Positions 43,875 to 54,510 of a DNA stretch of 64,000 bases are shown in pieces. The stretch is from Anoxybacteroides voinovskiense. Lineage in GTDB: Bacteria > Bacillota > Bacilli > Bacillales > Anoxybacillaceae. Made by a program: the position numbers and the translations under genes. The stretch is from contig NZ_JACIDE010000002.1 in assembly GCF_014196205.1 (NCBI RefSeq), positions 62,001 through 126,000 on the forward strand. The letters are read 5' to 3'. Numbering within the stretch: the first letter of the stretch is position 1; each line of letters opens with the position of its first letter. The notes beneath the pieces were generated by a model that had not been told where the DNA came from, made no database searches, and was given only the letters and a program-made list of their open reading frames with translations.

Positions 43875-44856
43875 TGCTATGGGCGGAGACCATGCTCCGA
43901 AAGAAATTGTTCTCGGGGCAGTAAAAGCGGTCCAACATTTTTCCGATTTGGAAATTACGCTATTTGGCAAGGAAGAAGCGGTGCGACCATTTCTTTCAGA
44001 AACCGCCCGAATTCAACTCGTTCATACGGAAGAAGTCATCGAAGCAACAGACGAACCAGTGCGGGCTGTCCGCCGGAAAAAACAAGCGTCGATGGTATTA
44101 ATGGCCGAAGAAGTGAAGCAAGGGCGCGCACATGCGTGCATCTCTGCAGGCAATACAGGAGCATTGATGGCGGCAGGGTTGTTTATCGTCGGCCGGATTG
44201 AAGGGATTGAGCGTCCGGCATTAGCGCCAACGTTGCCGACGCTTGATGGAAAAGGATTTGTCTTTTTAGACGTTGGCGCGAACGTCGACGCCCGTCCGGA
44301 ACATTTGCTGCAATATGCATTAATGGGGTCGATTTATGCGGAAAAAGCACGCGGAATTAGAAAGCCGCGCGTTGGGTTACTAAACGTCGGAACAGAAGAC
44401 CAAAAAGGAAACGAGTTGGCAAAGCGGGCGTTTCAGCTCATGCAATCGGCAAATATTCATTTTGTCGGCAACGTCGAAGCGCGCGATTTACTGGAAGGGG
44501 TCGCAGATGTCGTCGTGACCGATGGGTTTACAGGCAATGTGGCGTTAAAAACGATTGAAGGAACGGCGATTTCGATGTTTACAATGTTAAAAGAAGCGCT
44601 AACAAGCAGCTTTTCTAGCAAGCTTGCAGCAGCGGTGCTGAAGCCGAAACTGCTTGATATTAAAAAGAAAATGGATTATTCGGAGTACGGTGGCGCTGCG
44701 CTATTCGGATTAAACGCTCCGGTCATTAAAGCGCACGGCTCATCTGATGCGAACGCCATTTTCCATGCGATTCGCCAAGCACGCGAAATGGTGTTGCATC
44801 GTCTCGCAGAAACGATTAAATCCGAACTTGAACGGATGCAAAAGGAAGGGAACTAG
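43858..44856 (+). CDS. plsX: Phosphate acyltransferase PlsX
   Basis: Converts acyl-ACP to acyl phosphate for phospholipid synthesis. 332 residues. It opens [32 protein letters not shown] and [12 protein letters not shown] are family motifs. ATG 43858 has AAAGGATGGAG upstream inside fapR. It is followed one base later by fabD. Confidence 0.96.
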   Translation: MRIAIDAMGGDHAPKEIVLGAVKAVQHFSDLEITLFGKEEAVRPFLSETARIQLVHTEEVIEATDEPVRAVRRKKQASMVLMAEEVKQGRAHACISAGNTGALMAAGLFIVGRIEGIERPALAPTLPTLDGKGFVFLDVGANVDARPEHLLQYALMGSIYAEKARGIRKPRVGLLNVGTEDQKGNELAKRAFQLMQSANIHFVGNVEARDLLEGVADVVVTDGFTGNVALKTIEGTAISMFTMLKEALTSSFSSKLAAAVLKPKLLDIKKKMDYSEYGGAALFGLNAPVIKAHGSSDANAIFHAIRQAREMVLHRLAETIKSELERMQKEGN

Positions 44857-44857
44857 C

Positions 44858-45799
44858 ATGGGCAAATTAGCATTTATATTTCCAGGGCAAGGGTCACAAA
44901 CCGTTGGCATGGGAAAAGAATTAGCGGCACAAGACGAAAAAGTAGCAGCTATTTTTCAAGCGGCCGATGAGCGGCTCGGCTTTTCGCTTTCCTCCATTAT
45001 TTTTGCAGGGCCGCAAGAAACGTTGACGTTAACGTACAACGCCCAGCCGGCATTGCTAACAACAAGCGTCGCGTTGCTGGAAAAAGTAAAAGAAGCTGGA
45101 ATCGTGCCTGATTATGTCGCTGGCCATAGCTTAGGAGAATATACAGCACTTGTAGCAGCAGGAGCGATTTCGTTTTTAGATGCGGTATATGCGGTGCGCA
45201 AACGCGGCGAATTTATGGAGGAAGCTGTGCCTAGCGGAGAAGGAACGATGGCGGCTGTACTTGGAATGGCGGCGGAAGAACTTGAAGCGATTACCGAGCA
45301 AGTAACGAAGGAAGGCAATCCTGTGCAATTAGCGAATTTAAACTGCCCTGGGCAAATCGTGATTTCCGGCTCCAAAACAGGGGTAGAACGTGCAGCAGAA
45401 CTTGCCAAAGCAAAAGGAGCGAAGCGGGTCATCCCCCTTGATGTAAGCGGTCCATTCCATTCTGCGCTCATGAAGCCAGCAGCCGGGAAGTTAGCCGACG
45501 TATTAGCGACGATCACAATTAACGACGCTGCGATTCCTGTTATCGCTAACGTGACGGCAGAACCGATGACCGAAAAGGAAACGATTCAGCGCTTGTTAAT
45601 TGAACAGCTTTATTCGCCGGTTCGTTGGGAACAATCGGTGGTGAACATGATAGAATTAGGTGTCGACACGTTCGTCGAAATCGGACCTGGAAAAGTATTA
45701 GCAGGGCTTGTGAAAAAAATTAACCGCAATGTCACCGTCTATTCGATTTATGATGTTGCTTCCCTCGAAGCAACCGTTGCGGCATTGAAAGGGGAATAA
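44858..45799 (+). CDS. fabD: Malonyl-CoA:ACP transacylase
   Basis: Loads malonate onto ACP. 313 residues. FPGQGSQ near the N-terminus, catalytic Ser S91 in GHSLGEY, and the catalytic His in [21 protein letters not shown] precedes the ATG. It is part of the FapR-controlled operon. Confidence 0.96.
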   Translation: MGKLAFIFPGQGSQTVGMGKELAAQDEKVAAIFQAADERLGFSLSSIIFAGPQETLTLTYNAQPALLTTSVALLEKVKEAGIVPDYVAGHSLGEYTALVAAGAISFLDAVYAVRKRGEFMEEAVPSGEGTMAAVLGMAAEELEAITEQVTKEGNPVQLANLNCPGQIVISGSKTGVERAAELAKAKGAKRVIPLDVSGPFHSALMKPAAGKLADVLATITINDAAIPVIANVTAEPMTEKETIQRLLIEQLYSPVRWEQSVVNMIELGVDTFVEIGPGKVLAGLVKKINRNVTVYSIYDVASLEATVAALKGE

Positions 45800-45801
45800 A
45801 C

Positions 45802-46542
45802 ATGTTGCAAGGAAAAGTCGCACTCGTTACAGGGGCATCGCGCGGCATCGGCAGAGCGATTGCGCTCGAACTTGCGCGTCATGGGGCAAAAGTAGCCGTC
45901 AACTATGCCGGCAGCGAAGCAAAAGCGAAAGAAGTAGTCGAAGAAATTGAACAAATGGGCGGCGAAGCGTTTATGGTGCAGGCGAACGTCGCAAGCAGCG
46001 AAGCGGTAGAACAAATGGTAAAAGAAGTGGTGGAACGTTTTGGCCGCATCGATATTTTAGTGAACAACGCCGGCATTACGCGCGATAATTTATTAATGCG
46101 CATGAAAGAAGAAGAATGGGATGATGTAATTAACACGAACTTAAAAGGCGTGTTCCATTGCACGAAAGCGGTCACGCGCCCGATGATGAAACAACGCTTT
46201 GGTCGCATCGTCAATATCGCTTCGATTGTTGGGGTGAGCGGCAATCCAGGGCAAGCAAACTACGTTGCGGCGAAAGCGGGCGTGATTGGCTTTACGAAAA
46301 CAGCAGCAAAAGAGTTGGCAAGCCGCAACATTACGGTAAACGCGATTGCGCCAGGCTTTATTACAACGGATATGACGGACCGCTTGAGCGAGGATGTGCG
46401 GACGGAAATGTTAAAGCAAATTCCGCTTGCTCGTTTTGGTGAGCCGGAAGATATTGCGAAAGTCGTTTCTTTTTTAGTTTCTGACGCTGCGAACTACATT
46501 ACCGGACAAACGATTCACGTCGATGGCGGAATGGTCATGTAA
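45802..46542 (+). CDS. fabG: 3-oxoacyl-ACP reductase
   Basis: NADPH-dependent first reduction of fatty acid elongation. 246 residues, short-chain dehydrogenase. Cofactor motif [10 protein letters not shown] (10-19), NNAG, active-site Ser in NIASIVG and YxxxK in YVAAK. It starts 2 bases after the fabD stop with AAAGGGGAATAAAC upstream. Confidence 0.96.
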   Translation: MLQGKVALVTGASRGIGRAIALELARHGAKVAVNYAGSEAKAKEVVEEIEQMGGEAFMVQANVASSEAVEQMVKEVVERFGRIDILVNNAGITRDNLLMRMKEEEWDDVINTNLKGVFHCTKAVTRPMMKQRFGRIVNIASIVGVSGNPGQANYVAAKAGVIGFTKTAAKELASRNITVNAIAPGFITTDMTDRLSEDVRTEMLKQIPLARFGEPEDIAKVVSFLVSDAANYITGQTIHVDGGMVM

Positions 46543-46573
46543 ATTCACGCTAGTATTTTGGCAAGAAATTGTC

Positions 46574-46579
46574 TATAAT
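46574..46579 (+). promoter_or_regulatory. -10 box of a probable acpP promoter
   Basis: A consensus TATAAT lies 24 nt before the acpP start; no convincing -35 box is seen. It would allow ACP to be made at a higher level than the upstream genes. Confidence 0.45.
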
Positions 46580-46602
46580 CATGAGAGGAGGTGAATGCAA
46601 TT

Positions 46603-46836
46603 ATGGCAGACGTATTAGAGCGTGTAACGAAAATTATCGTTGACCGTCTAGGGGTAGAAGAATCGCAAGTAACGCTAGAAGCTTCTTTTAAAGAAGATTT
46701 AGGCGCGGATTCTTTAGACGTAGTAGAACTTGTGATGGAATTAGAAGACGAATTTGACATGGAGATTTCCGATGAGGAAGCAGAAAAAATCGTCACAGTT
46801 GGAGACGCTGTGAACTACATAAAAAGCCGCATGTAA
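46603..46836 (+). CDS. acpP: Acyl carrier protein
   Basis: 77 acidic residues. The phosphopantetheine site is S37 in [10 protein letters not shown]. The ribosome-binding site AGGAGGTGA is perfect and 8 nt from the ATG at 46603, fitting an abundant protein. An in-frame GTG at 46591 lies within that site. Confidence 0.97.
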   Translation: MADVLERVTKIIVDRLGVEESQVTLEASFKEDLGADSLDVVELVMELEDEFDMEISDEEAEKIVTVGDAVNYIKSRM

Positions 46837-46846
46837 ATAATGAAGA

Positions 46847-46887
46847 AAAGTCCCGTTGCCTAAACGGGGCTTTCTATGCTTTTTTAT
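46847..46887 (+). terminator. Terminator after acpP
   Basis: Stem AAAGTCCCGTT (46847-46857, one G-T pair) with AACGGGGCTTT (46863-46873); a T6 run follows after a 7-nt gap, so strength is uncertain. Confidence 0.6.
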
Positions 46888-46931
46888 TAGGGCTCTTGTC
46901 GAGCAGATGATGGAAGTCCGGAGGTTCATAT

Positions 46932-47675
46932 ATGTCGAAGCAGAAAGAAAAAGAGCAGCGTGCGAACGAAAAAAGGAGAACGAAATTCCGACAGTTGCAA
47001 GAAACAATCGGCATTTTCTTTCAAAACGAAAAGCTATTAATTCAAGCGTTTACCCATTCATCGTATGTGAATGAGCATCGCAAACGACCGCAAGAAGATA
47101 ATGAGCGCCTTGAGTTTTTAGGCGACGCTGTGCTAGAGTTAACCGTTTCTCAATATTTATTTCAACAGTTTCCGCATATGAGCGAAGGGGAGTTGACGAA
47201 GTTACGGGCGGCGATTGTATGCGAGCCGTCGCTTGTGAAATTTGCGAACGCCCTTTCCTTTGGTCAGCTTGTGCTGCTCGGAAAAGGGGAAGAGATGACG
47301 GGCGGGCGCATGCGACCATCGCTATTGGCGGATGTGTTTGAAGCATTTGTCGGGGCGCTTTATTTAGATCAAGGAATGGATGCGGTCATTCGATTTTTGG
47401 AACAAACGATTTTTCCGAAAATTCGCGAAGGTGCTTTTTCTCATGTGATGGATTATAAAAGCCAATTACAAGAGCTTGTACAACGCGATGGCAGCGGTGT
47501 CATCGAGTATGTGATTTTGCAAGAAAAAGGGCCTGCGCACAATAAAGAGTTCGTTTCACGCGTGTCGTTAAACGGTGAAGAATTTGGTGTTGGTGTTGGG
47601 AGATCGAAAAAAGAAGCGGAGCAAAAAGCAGCGCAAATGGCGTTAGAGAAGCTAAAAGCGTTAGCGACCGAATAA
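46932..47675 (+). CDS. rnc: Ribonuclease III
   Basis: Cuts double-stranded RNA in rRNA processing and RNA decay. 247 residues. The signature [14 protein letters not shown] (about 55-68) and the second acidic site [10 protein letters not shown] are intact; a double-stranded-RNA-binding domain fills the last ~70 residues. GTCCGGAGGTTC precedes the ATG. Antisense overlaps such as the one proposed at 14.96-15.01 kb would be natural substrates. Confidence 0.96.
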   Translation: MSKQKEKEQRANEKRRTKFRQLQETIGIFFQNEKLLIQAFTHSSYVNEHRKRPQEDNERLEFLGDAVLELTVSQYLFQQFPHMSEGELTKLRAAIVCEPSLVKFANALSFGQLVLLGKGEEMTGGRMRPSLLADVFEAFVGALYLDQGMDAVIRFLEQTIFPKIREGAFSHVMDYKSQLQELVQRDGSGVIEYVILQEKGPAHNKEFVSRVSLNGEEFGVGVGRSKKEAEQKAAQMALEKLKALATE

Positions 47676-47676
47676 G

Positions 47677-47715
47677 CAAAAGGGCTGGCTGAGCAACCGA
47701 TAGTCAGCCCTTTTG
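47677..47715 (+). terminator. Terminator after rnc
   Basis: 11-bp stem CAAAAGGGCTG (47677-47687) with CAGCCCTTTTG (47705-47715). Confidence 0.75.
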
Positions 47716-47742
47716 TCGGCTCTATGTTTGAACGAGCAATTA

Positions 47743-47751
47743 TGGTACAAT
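47743..47751 (+). promoter_or_regulatory. Extended -10 promoter of smc
   Basis: TGG followed by TACAAT (47746-47751), 40 nt before the smc start. No good -35 box. Confidence 0.5.
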
Positions 47752-47791
47752 AGGAAAGATTTTAGATGAAAGATAGCGAGGCGGGGTACGT

Positions 47792-50700
47792 ATGTTCCTC
47801 AAACGGTTAGATATTATCGGCTTTAAATCGTTTGCAGATCGGGTGTCAATTGAATTTGTTCCAGGGGTAACGGCTGTCGTTGGCCCAAATGGTAGCGGTA
47901 AAAGCAACATTACCGATGCGATTCGCTGGGTGCTTGGTGAGCAGTCAGCAAAATCGCTTCGCGGTGCGAAAATGGAAGACATCATTTTTGCAGGCAGCGA
48001 TTCCCGTAAGCCGCTGAACATTGCCGAAGTGACGTTGACGCTCGATAACGAAGACCAATTTTTGCCACTTGACTACCAAGAAGTAAGTGTCACACGGCGC
48101 GTATATCGCTCAGGCGAAAGCGAATTTTTTATTAACCAACAACCGTGTCGGTTAAAAGATATTGTCGATTTATTTATGGATTCCGGGCTAGGGAAAGAAG
48201 CGTTTTCGATTATCGGCCAAGGGCGGATCGAAGAAATTTTAAGCAGCAAACCGGAAGAGCGGCGCACGATTTTTGAAGAGGCGGCTGGGGTATTAAAATA
48301 TAAGATTCGTAAGAAAAAAGCGGAACATAAACTTTTAGAAACACAAGATAACTTGCAGCGCGTCAACGATATTTTACATGAGTTAGAGCATCAGCTCGAA
48401 CCGCTCCAAATACAGGCATCGATTGCCAAAGACTATTTAGAAAAGCGCGGCGAACTGGAAAAATTAGAAGTGGCGCTTATTGCGCACGAAATTGAAGAAC
48501 TTCATCGGCAATGGAGCGCGCTAAATGAACAAGTGGCGATTCATCAGCAAGAAGAAATGGCGCTTGCGGCAACGATGCAAAAAGAAGAAGCAGCCGTAGA
48601 ACAACTTCGCGACCAGTTGACGGCGCTCGATGAATCGATTGACGGCTTGCAGCAAGTATTGCTTTCGGTCAGCGAAGAACTCGAAAAGCTAGAAGGTCGG
48701 AAAGAAGTATTAAAGGAACGGAAAAAAAATGCAGCGCAATATAAAAACCAGCTAGAAGAGGCGATCGTTTCTTTGACAGAGAAACAAGCGCGGCTTATTG
48801 AGGCGCTTACGAAAGAAGAAGAAACGCTTCTGCAAGTAAAGCAAGAAATTGCCGCGCTTCAGGCAGAACTAAAAGAAAAACAGCAAGCGTTTTCTCTCTA
48901 TAATGTCAACGTCGAAGAACGAATGGAGCAATTAAAAAGCGATTACATCGAACTCGTTCACGAGCAAGCATCGTTAAAAAACGAGCGTTCACATTTGCAA
49001 ACACAGCTTGAAAAACTAACAACAAAACAAGCAACGCTGGCGAAAGAAAATGAAAAATATTTGCGTGAACGCGAATACGTACAAGCACAACAAGCAGAGC
49101 TGAAAGCGCAATACGAAAAAACAGAGCGCATGATGATCGCGTGCGAAAGCAAATTGCAAGAAAAACTCGAACAGCTGTCGCATCTAAAGCAAGAAATCGA
49201 GCAAAAAGAAGCGATGCTTTATCAAGCATACCAATATTTGCAGCAAACGAAATCGCGCAAAGAGATGTTGGAAGAAATGCAGCATGATTACGCAGGTTTT
49301 TTCCAAGGCGTCAAAGAAATTTTAAAAGCGCGCCATCAGCTTTCCGGCATTCATGGAGCGGTAGTGGAGCTCATTTCTGTTCCAACGGAATACGAAACGG
49401 CGCTTGAAATAGCGCTTGGCGGTGCGATGCAGCATATTGTTGTCGCGAATGAAGAAGCGGCGCGGGCGGCGATTCAGTATTTAAAAACGAACGCATACGG
49501 CCGGGCGACGTTTTTGCCGCTAAACGTCATTCAAGGCAAGCATATCCCAAAAGAACAACTAGCGCTTGTTGAGCACCATCCGGCGTTTGTCGGTGTGGCG
49601 AGTGAGCTTATTTCTTATGATTCCATGTATCGGACGGTCATGGCGCATTTGCTCGGCCATGTCATTGTGACAACGGACTTAAAAGGGGCAAACGAATTAG
49701 CCCGTCTCCTTCATTATCGCTACCGTCTAGTGACGCTTGACGGGGATGTCGTTAGCCCAGGCGGTGCGATGACGGGCGGCGGCGTAGCGAAAAAGACGAA
49801 TTCGCTTTTAGGTCGAACGCGCGAACTAGAAGCGATTACGAGCAAACTGCAAGAAATGGAAACGAAAACAATGCAGTTAGAGCAATACGTGCAAACGAAA
49901 AAGAAAGAAGCAAACGAACACGAAGCGGAAATCGCAGAGCTTCGAAAGCAAATCGAACAATGGCGCGTGGCGCTGCAAGAAATAAAAAGTGCATGGCGCG
50001 AGGTGGAATGGCAAGAAAAACATGTAAACGAACGGCTTTCGTTATATGACCACGAAAAAGCGCACGACGAGCAAGAAAAAAAGCAGCTTGAAGCAAAAAT
50101 AGCTGCCGCCGATGAAAAGCTGCGGCAAATGGAGCAAGCGCTCGCGGAAATCGATGAGCAAATGCAACAACTCGCGGTGCAAAAGCAAGATGAACAACAG
50201 TCAAAAGAAGCGTTGCAACAAGCGATGACGGAACAAAAAATCGCCCTTGCGGAAAAGCAGCAGCTGTTTAAACATTTGCAAGAAAAAATCGAACAAATGA
50301 AGCTTGAACAAAACGACACAGAAGCAAAGCGGAAAACGGCAGCAGAAGAGTTAGCGGTGCTCTGTGCGGAAATGGAGTCGAACGATTCGGGCGAAGAACA
50401 ACTCGAACGGTTGCGGCAACAAAAGCTACAAGATAAAAACGAAACGGTCGAACTCATTGCTAGCCGCCGTGAACAGCGCTTGCAATATCAACAAACGCTT
50501 GAAAACCTTGAACGCGAAGTAAAAGAGAAAAAACGAAACTACAAACAGCTCACCGATATAATCAAAGACGAAGAAGTGAAATTGAATCGCTTGGACGTGG
50601 AGCTGGAGAATTTACTAGCACGTTTGCGAGAAGAGTATACGTTAACGTTTGAAGCAGCGAAAGCAAACTATCCGTTGGAAATCGAGGCGGCGGAAGCGCG

Positions 50701-51355
50701 GAAAAAAGTGAAGCTCATCAAACGAGCGATCGAAGAGCTCGGAACGGTGAATTTAGGCGCGATTGACGAATATGAGCGCGTATCGGAACGATATCAGTTT
50801 TTAACGACGCAAAAAAGTGATTTACAACAAGCGAAAGAAACGCTTTATCAAGTGATTGACGAGATGGACCAAGAGATGAAAAAACGCTTTTTCGCGACAT
50901 TTGAGCAAATTCGCTCACAGTTTGGCGACGTTTTTGCACAGCTGTTTGGCGGGGGGCGCGCGGATTTGCAGCTGACCGACCCAGCCGATTTGTTAAATAC
51001 AGGCGTCGAAATTGTCGCCCAACCGCCGGGGAAAAAGCTGCAACATTTAAGTTTATTATCAGGTGGCGAGCGGGCGCTGACGGCGATTGCGCTATTGTTT
51101 TCGATTTTAAAAGTGCGGCCGGTGCCGTTTTGCGTGCTCGATGAAGTGGAAGCGGCGCTTGATGAAGCGAACGTGCATCGCTACGCCCACTACTTAAAAC
51201 AGTTTAGCAGCCAAACGCAATTCATTGTCATTACCCATCGGAAAGGGACGATGGAAGAAGCGGACGTGCTTTATGGGGTGACGATGCAAGAGTCTGGCGT
51301 ATCGAAATTAGTGTCCGTTCGTTTAGAAGATTCCAAGCAGCTGGTGAAATCATAA
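47792..51355 (+). CDS. smc: Chromosome condensation and segregation protein SMC
   Basis: 1187 residues. Head half with Walker A GPNGSGKSN (32-40), a long coiled coil (about 170-500), the hinge (about 510-660, with GGAM and GRATFLPL segments), a returning coiled coil (670-1010) and the C-terminal head with signature LLSGGERALTA and Walker B FCVLDEVEAALDE. With ScpA and ScpB it forms condensin. The ATG follows GCGAGGCGGGG. Codon bias on the opposite strand creates long Ser/Cys-rich shadow frames. Confidence 0.97.
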   Translation: MFLKRLDIIGFKSFADRVSIEFVPGVTAVVGPNGSGKSNITDAIRWVLGEQSAKSLRGAKMEDIIFAGSDSRKPLNIAEVTLTLDNEDQFLPLDYQEVSVTRRVYRSGESEFFINQQPCRLKDIVDLFMDSGLGKEAFSIIGQGRIEEILSSKPEERRTIFEEAAGVLKYKIRKKKAEHKLLETQDNLQRVNDILHELEHQLEPLQIQASIAKDYLEKRGELEKLEVALIAHEIEELHRQWSALNEQVAIHQQEEMALAATMQKEEAAVEQLRDQLTALDESIDGLQQVLLSVSEELEKLEGRKEVLKERKKNAAQYKNQLEEAIVSLTEKQARLIEALTKEEETLLQVKQEIAALQAELKEKQQAFSLYNVNVEERMEQLKSDYIELVHEQASLKNERSHLQTQLEKLTTKQATLAKENEKYLREREYVQAQQAELKAQYEKTERMMIACESKLQEKLEQLSHLKQEIEQKEAMLYQAYQYLQQTKSRKEMLEEMQHDYAGFFQGVKEILKARHQLSGIHGAVVELISVPTEYETALEIALGGAMQHIVVANEEAARAAIQYLKTNAYGRATFLPLNVIQGKHIPKEQLALVEHHPAFVGVASELISYDSMYRTVMAHLLGHVIVTTDLKGANELARLLHYRYRLVTLDGDVVSPGGAMTGGGVAKKTNSLLGRTRELEAITSKLQEMETKTMQLEQYVQTKKKEANEHEAEIAELRKQIEQWRVALQEIKSAWREVEWQEKHVNERLSLYDHEKAHDEQEKKQLEAKIAAADEKLRQMEQALAEIDEQMQQLAVQKQDEQQSKEALQQAMTEQKIALAEKQQLFKHLQEKIEQMKLEQNDTEAKRKTAAEELAVLCAEMESNDSGEEQLERLRQQKLQDKNETVELIASRREQRLQYQQTLENLEREVKEKKRNYKQLTDIIKDEEVKLNRLDVELENLLARLREEYTLTFEAAKANYPLEIEAAEARKKVKLIKRAIEELGTVNLGAIDEYERVSERYQFLTTQKSDLQQAKETLYQVIDEMDQEMKKRFFATFEQIRSQFGDVFAQLFGGGRADLQLTDPADLLNTGVEIVAQPPGKKLQHLSLLSGGERALTAIALLFSILKVRPVPFCVLDEVEAALDEANVHRYAHYLKQFSSQTQFIVITHRKGTMEEADVLYGVTMQESGVSKLVSVRLEDSKQLVKS

Positions 51356-51373
51356 CGAAAGGTGGCAAAAGCG

Positions 51374-52354
51374 GTGAATTTTTTTAAAAAACTGAAAGAG
51401 AAAATTACGCAACAAACGGATGCAGTAACGGAAAAGTTTAAACAAGGGCTTTCGAAAACGCGCGATTCGTTTGCCGGACGGGTGAACGATTTAATCGCCC
51501 GCTACCGGAAAGTCGATGAAGAGTTTTTTGAAGAGCTGGAAGAAATTTTAATCGCTGCTGACGTCGGCGTGACGACAGTGATGGAGTTAATTGACGAATT
51601 AAAGATGGAAGTGAAGCGCCGCAACATTCAAGAGACGAAAGAAATGCAGGCGGTCATTTCCGAGAAGCTTGTCGACATTTATAAAGGCGGCGATGACCAA
51701 CCAGCGACATTAAATATGCAAGAACATGGATTGACGGTCATTTTATTTGTCGGTGTCAACGGGGTCGGGAAAACGACGACGATCGGAAAATTAGCGCATA
51801 AGTTGAAATCGGAAGGGAAAACGGTGCTTTTAGCGGCTGGCGATACGTTCCGCGCTGGGGCGATTGAGCAGCTCGAAGTATGGGGCGAGCGCGTCGGGGT
51901 GGACGTCATTAAGCAGTCGGCCGGATCAGATCCAGCCGCCGTTATGTATGATGCGATTCAAGCAGCGAAAGCGCGCAACGTCGATGTGTTGTTATGTGAC
52001 ACGGCTGGCCGTTTGCAAAATAAAGTAAACTTAATGAAAGAGCTAGAAAAAGTGAAACGCGTCATCGAGCGTGAGATTCCAGGAGCTCCCCATGAAGTGC
52101 TGCTCGTACTCGATGCAACGACAGGGCAAAACGCAATGAGCCAAGCGAAAATTTTTAAAGAAGCAACGAACGTGACCGGCATCGTGCTCACCAAACTGGA
52201 CGGCACCGCCAAAGGCGGCATCGTCCTAGCGATCCGCAATGAACTCAACATCCCAGTCAAATTCGTCGGCCTCGGCGAAAAAATGGACGACTTGCAAGCC
52301 TTCGACCCGGAGCAGTACGTCTATGGACTGTTTGCGGATTTATTAGAAGAATAA
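51374..52354 (+). CDS. ftsY: Signal recognition particle receptor FtsY
   Basis: Docks SRP-ribosome complexes at the membrane. 326 residues from GTG 51374, giving VNFFKKLKEK like the B. subtilis start; AAAGGTGG is 9 nt upstream, whereas GTG 51362 overlaps that site. NG domain: G1 GVNGVGKTTT, DTAGRLQNK, TKLDGTAKGG. No acidic A domain of the E. coli type. Normally followed by ylxM-ffh; here the Rhs island begins. Confidence 0.96.
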   Translation: MNFFKKLKEKITQQTDAVTEKFKQGLSKTRDSFAGRVNDLIARYRKVDEEFFEELEEILIAADVGVTTVMELIDELKMEVKRRNIQETKEMQAVISEKLVDIYKGGDDQPATLNMQEHGLTVILFVGVNGVGKTTTIGKLAHKLKSEGKTVLLAAGDTFRAGAIEQLEVWGERVGVDVIKQSAGSDPAAVMYDAIQAAKARNVDVLLCDTAGRLQNKVNLMKELEKVKRVIEREIPGAPHEVLLVLDATTGQNAMSQAKIFKEATNVTGIVLTKLDGTAKGGIVLAIRNELNIPVKFVGLGEKMDDLQAFDPEQYVYGLFADLLEE

Positions 52355-52370
52355 AGAAAATCGACGGGCA

Positions 52371-52404
52371 AAAAGGATGTTCCAACGGCGGGGCATCCTT
52401 CTTG
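52371..52404 (+). terminator. Probable terminator after ftsY
   Basis: AAGGATG (52373-52379) pairs with CATCCTT (52394-52400), followed by only two to three T residues. Confidence 0.45.
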
Positions 52405-52502
52405 CGTATTAATGTGATCAGCATTATGGAAAACAAAGGAGAGGAGGGAGGATTATTTTACCACTGAAAAAAGAATTGACGTTTTTAAGAGGGGTTTGTC
52501 AA

Positions 52503-52508
52503 TATAAT
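52503..52508 (+). promoter_or_regulatory. Possible -10 box for the Rhs/WapA-like gene
   Basis: A consensus TATAAT; a TTGACG at 52476-52481 is 21 nt away, wider than normal, so the promoter is doubtful. Confidence 0.35.
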
Positions 52509-52566
52509 AGTGTCGGTCGTCGATATTCCGTCGATGGGATATTACTAGCTTATGAGGTGACATCGT

Positions 52567-53325
52567 GTGAAGAAAAGGAAAAGGTATTCATTTCTATCGT
52601 ATGTGCTTGCGTTTACGCTAACCATTTCGACATGGACGCCGTTTGTAAAGGCAGAGGAAACCTCTTCTTCGTCTGTGACAGAACCTATTCAAGACCACAC
52701 CGTTTCTCTTCCGAACGAAGTGCAAAAAGAAGAGCCCTCTTCTCGTGACCCGTATCCGAAGGAAAAAGAGATCCCCTCTCTTCGAACGGAAACAACGAAG
52801 GTCTATGAAAACTCGGATGGAACGTATACCGCAGAAGTGTATACTGAACCCATCCATTTTAAGAAAAACGGCCAATGGGTAGACATGGACAACACATTGG
52901 TTGAAAACTCGCAACAAGAATTCGAAAACAAAGCGAACCAATTTAAAGTGAAATTTCCAAAAAAACCGAAACAAAATCGCCAAGCAAGATTGTTTACATA
53001 CGAAATCGCAGGGCACAACATAACGGTAGAGTTATCCGATGATGATGCTCCAGCAGCCAAACAATTTAAGGGAATCAAGGATATAGCCGGAACTTTTCAA
53101 AAAGAGCGCGTTCAATATAAGCAGCTCTATCCTAGTGTGACATTTGATTATGCTTTAGACGGAACGAAAGTCAAGGAAAATATTATTTTCGATTCCTATC
53201 AAGGAAAAAATCGTTTTGAGTTTCATATCAAAGTCCAAGGGTTAAAAGCGGAGAAACAAGAGTCTGGAACCATTTTGATGGCACGAATCCGCATACGTTT
53301 ACGTACGATTTTGCCAACCGCTTGA
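52567..53325 (+). pseudogene. N-terminal fragment of a secreted WapA/Rhs-type protein
   Basis: Begins with a GTG after GAGGTGACATC. Residues 1-29 are a signal peptide (KKRKRY, hydrophobic core, cleavage likely after VKA). A Ser/Glu/Pro-rich linker (30-75) and a beta-rich part with YENSDGTYTAEVYTEPIHF and DYALDGTKVKENIIF follow; such segments occur in the N-terminal region of Bacillus wall-associated proteins. From about base 53262 the protein reads RHS-coding DNA in the wrong frame (ARIRIRLRT) and stops. A large central part of the expected >1000-residue protein is missing. Deletion plus frameshift is the likely cause. Confidence 0.75.
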
Positions 53326-54506
53326 AGTCATGGACGTATCAAGGAAATACGGTTCAATATGACTACGATGCGGCGGGGAACTTGAAAAACCCACACGGCA
53401 AGACGCTTACGTTTAACGCCGCGAATGAGGTGGAAGGTTTTACTTACGATGAAGCAGGGAATCTTCTTCAAGATGATAAATACCAATACGAGTGGGACGG
53501 AGAAGGCCACCTGCTTACCGTCAAAGATTTAAATGGAAACACGCTCGCAAGTTTCACCTATCATCCAAACGGCTTGAGGAAAACGAAAACGGTGAATGGT
53601 GTAACGTACCATTACCACTATGACGGCTCGAACTTAATCCGCATCACTGATGACAACGGCCAAACGGTATGGGCGTTTACGTGGGCGAATGGAAAGCCGA
53701 ATACGGTGACGAATGCAAATGGCGATACGTTCTACTATGTCACCAACTACCGCGGTGATATCGTCCGCATTGTTGATGAGAACGGTGCGACCGTCGCGAA
53801 TTACAGCTATGACCCATGGGGCAAAGTGCTTTCGGTTTCGGAAAATGCGGCAGTAGCTGGACAACCGTTAGGATATGCGGGATATTATTATGATAAGGAA
53901 ACACAGCTGTACTACTTGCAGGCGCGGTATTACGATCCAGAGACGGCGAGGTTTATTTCGAGGGATCCAGATCCGGGAGATAAAGATGATCCGATCACTC
54001 AAAATGCCTATACGTATGCCAATAACAATCCGGTGATGAATGTCGATCCGGATGGGCATTGGGCTGTGGATGCGATGTGGCTGATTATGGATACCGCTGC
54101 ATTTGCGTCCAATCCATCGTTATCCGGTGCAGCATGGATTGCGGCCGACTTTGCTTCCTTTGCGGATCCGACGGGAGCGCTATCAACAGCAGGTCATGCA
54201 GGAAGGCTTTTAGGTTCTTATAATAAGTTAAGGAAAGTGATAAAAGGAACAGGTTTAGAAACTCACCATTTAATTGAAAAAAGATTTGCTAGGAGCATGG
54301 GAGTAAATAAAGGACATATGCTTTCTGTTGCATTAACAAAAGAGCAACATCGGGTTTATACGAATAGATGGAGAAAGGCTATACCTTATGGCAAAAAAAC
54401 CGTTACTAGAAAGGAAATAAGAAAGGCGTTAGAAAAGGTTTATTATGATAATAGAGCCTTACATTATGCCAGCTTAAAATACTTACGTTCTACGGGATGG
54501 AGGTAG
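53262..54506 (+). pseudogene. Rhs core end with C-terminal HNH-like toxin domain (5' truncated)
   Basis: The frame reads HFDGTNPHTFTYDFANRLKSW from about 53271 and then YD-repeats (YDYDAAGNL, FTYDEAGNLLQDD, YSYDPWG) up to the core end YYLQARYYDPETARFISRDP and the conserved border NPVMNVDPDG (near 54050). The specific tip of about 150 residues follows. It has a hydrophobic segment and a nuclease-like motif ETHHLIEKRF with a later TKEQHRVYTNRW, resembling HNH/endonuclease VII-type polymorphic toxins. The tip is intact but the core has no start of its own other than a TTG at 53322 without a good site, so expression is doubtful. The tip has lower GC than the core. Confidence 0.78.
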
Positions 54507-54510
54507 GTTT

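Noticed and set aside
47050-47346. Minus-strand frame inside rnc
   Set aside because: A shadow of the rnc coding frame without a start signal.
49720-50457. Long minus-strand open frame (245 codons) opposite smc
   Set aside because: Its Ser/Cys/Phe-rich composition is what the reverse of Glu/Lys/Gln-rich coiled-coil codons produces; no ribosome-binding site or family signal.
52567-54506. Annotating the Rhs region as one intact gene with a single sequencing frameshift
   Set aside because: Even with the frame corrected, the product would lack most of the central Rhs repeats, so a deletion must be assumed; kept as two pseudogene pieces.
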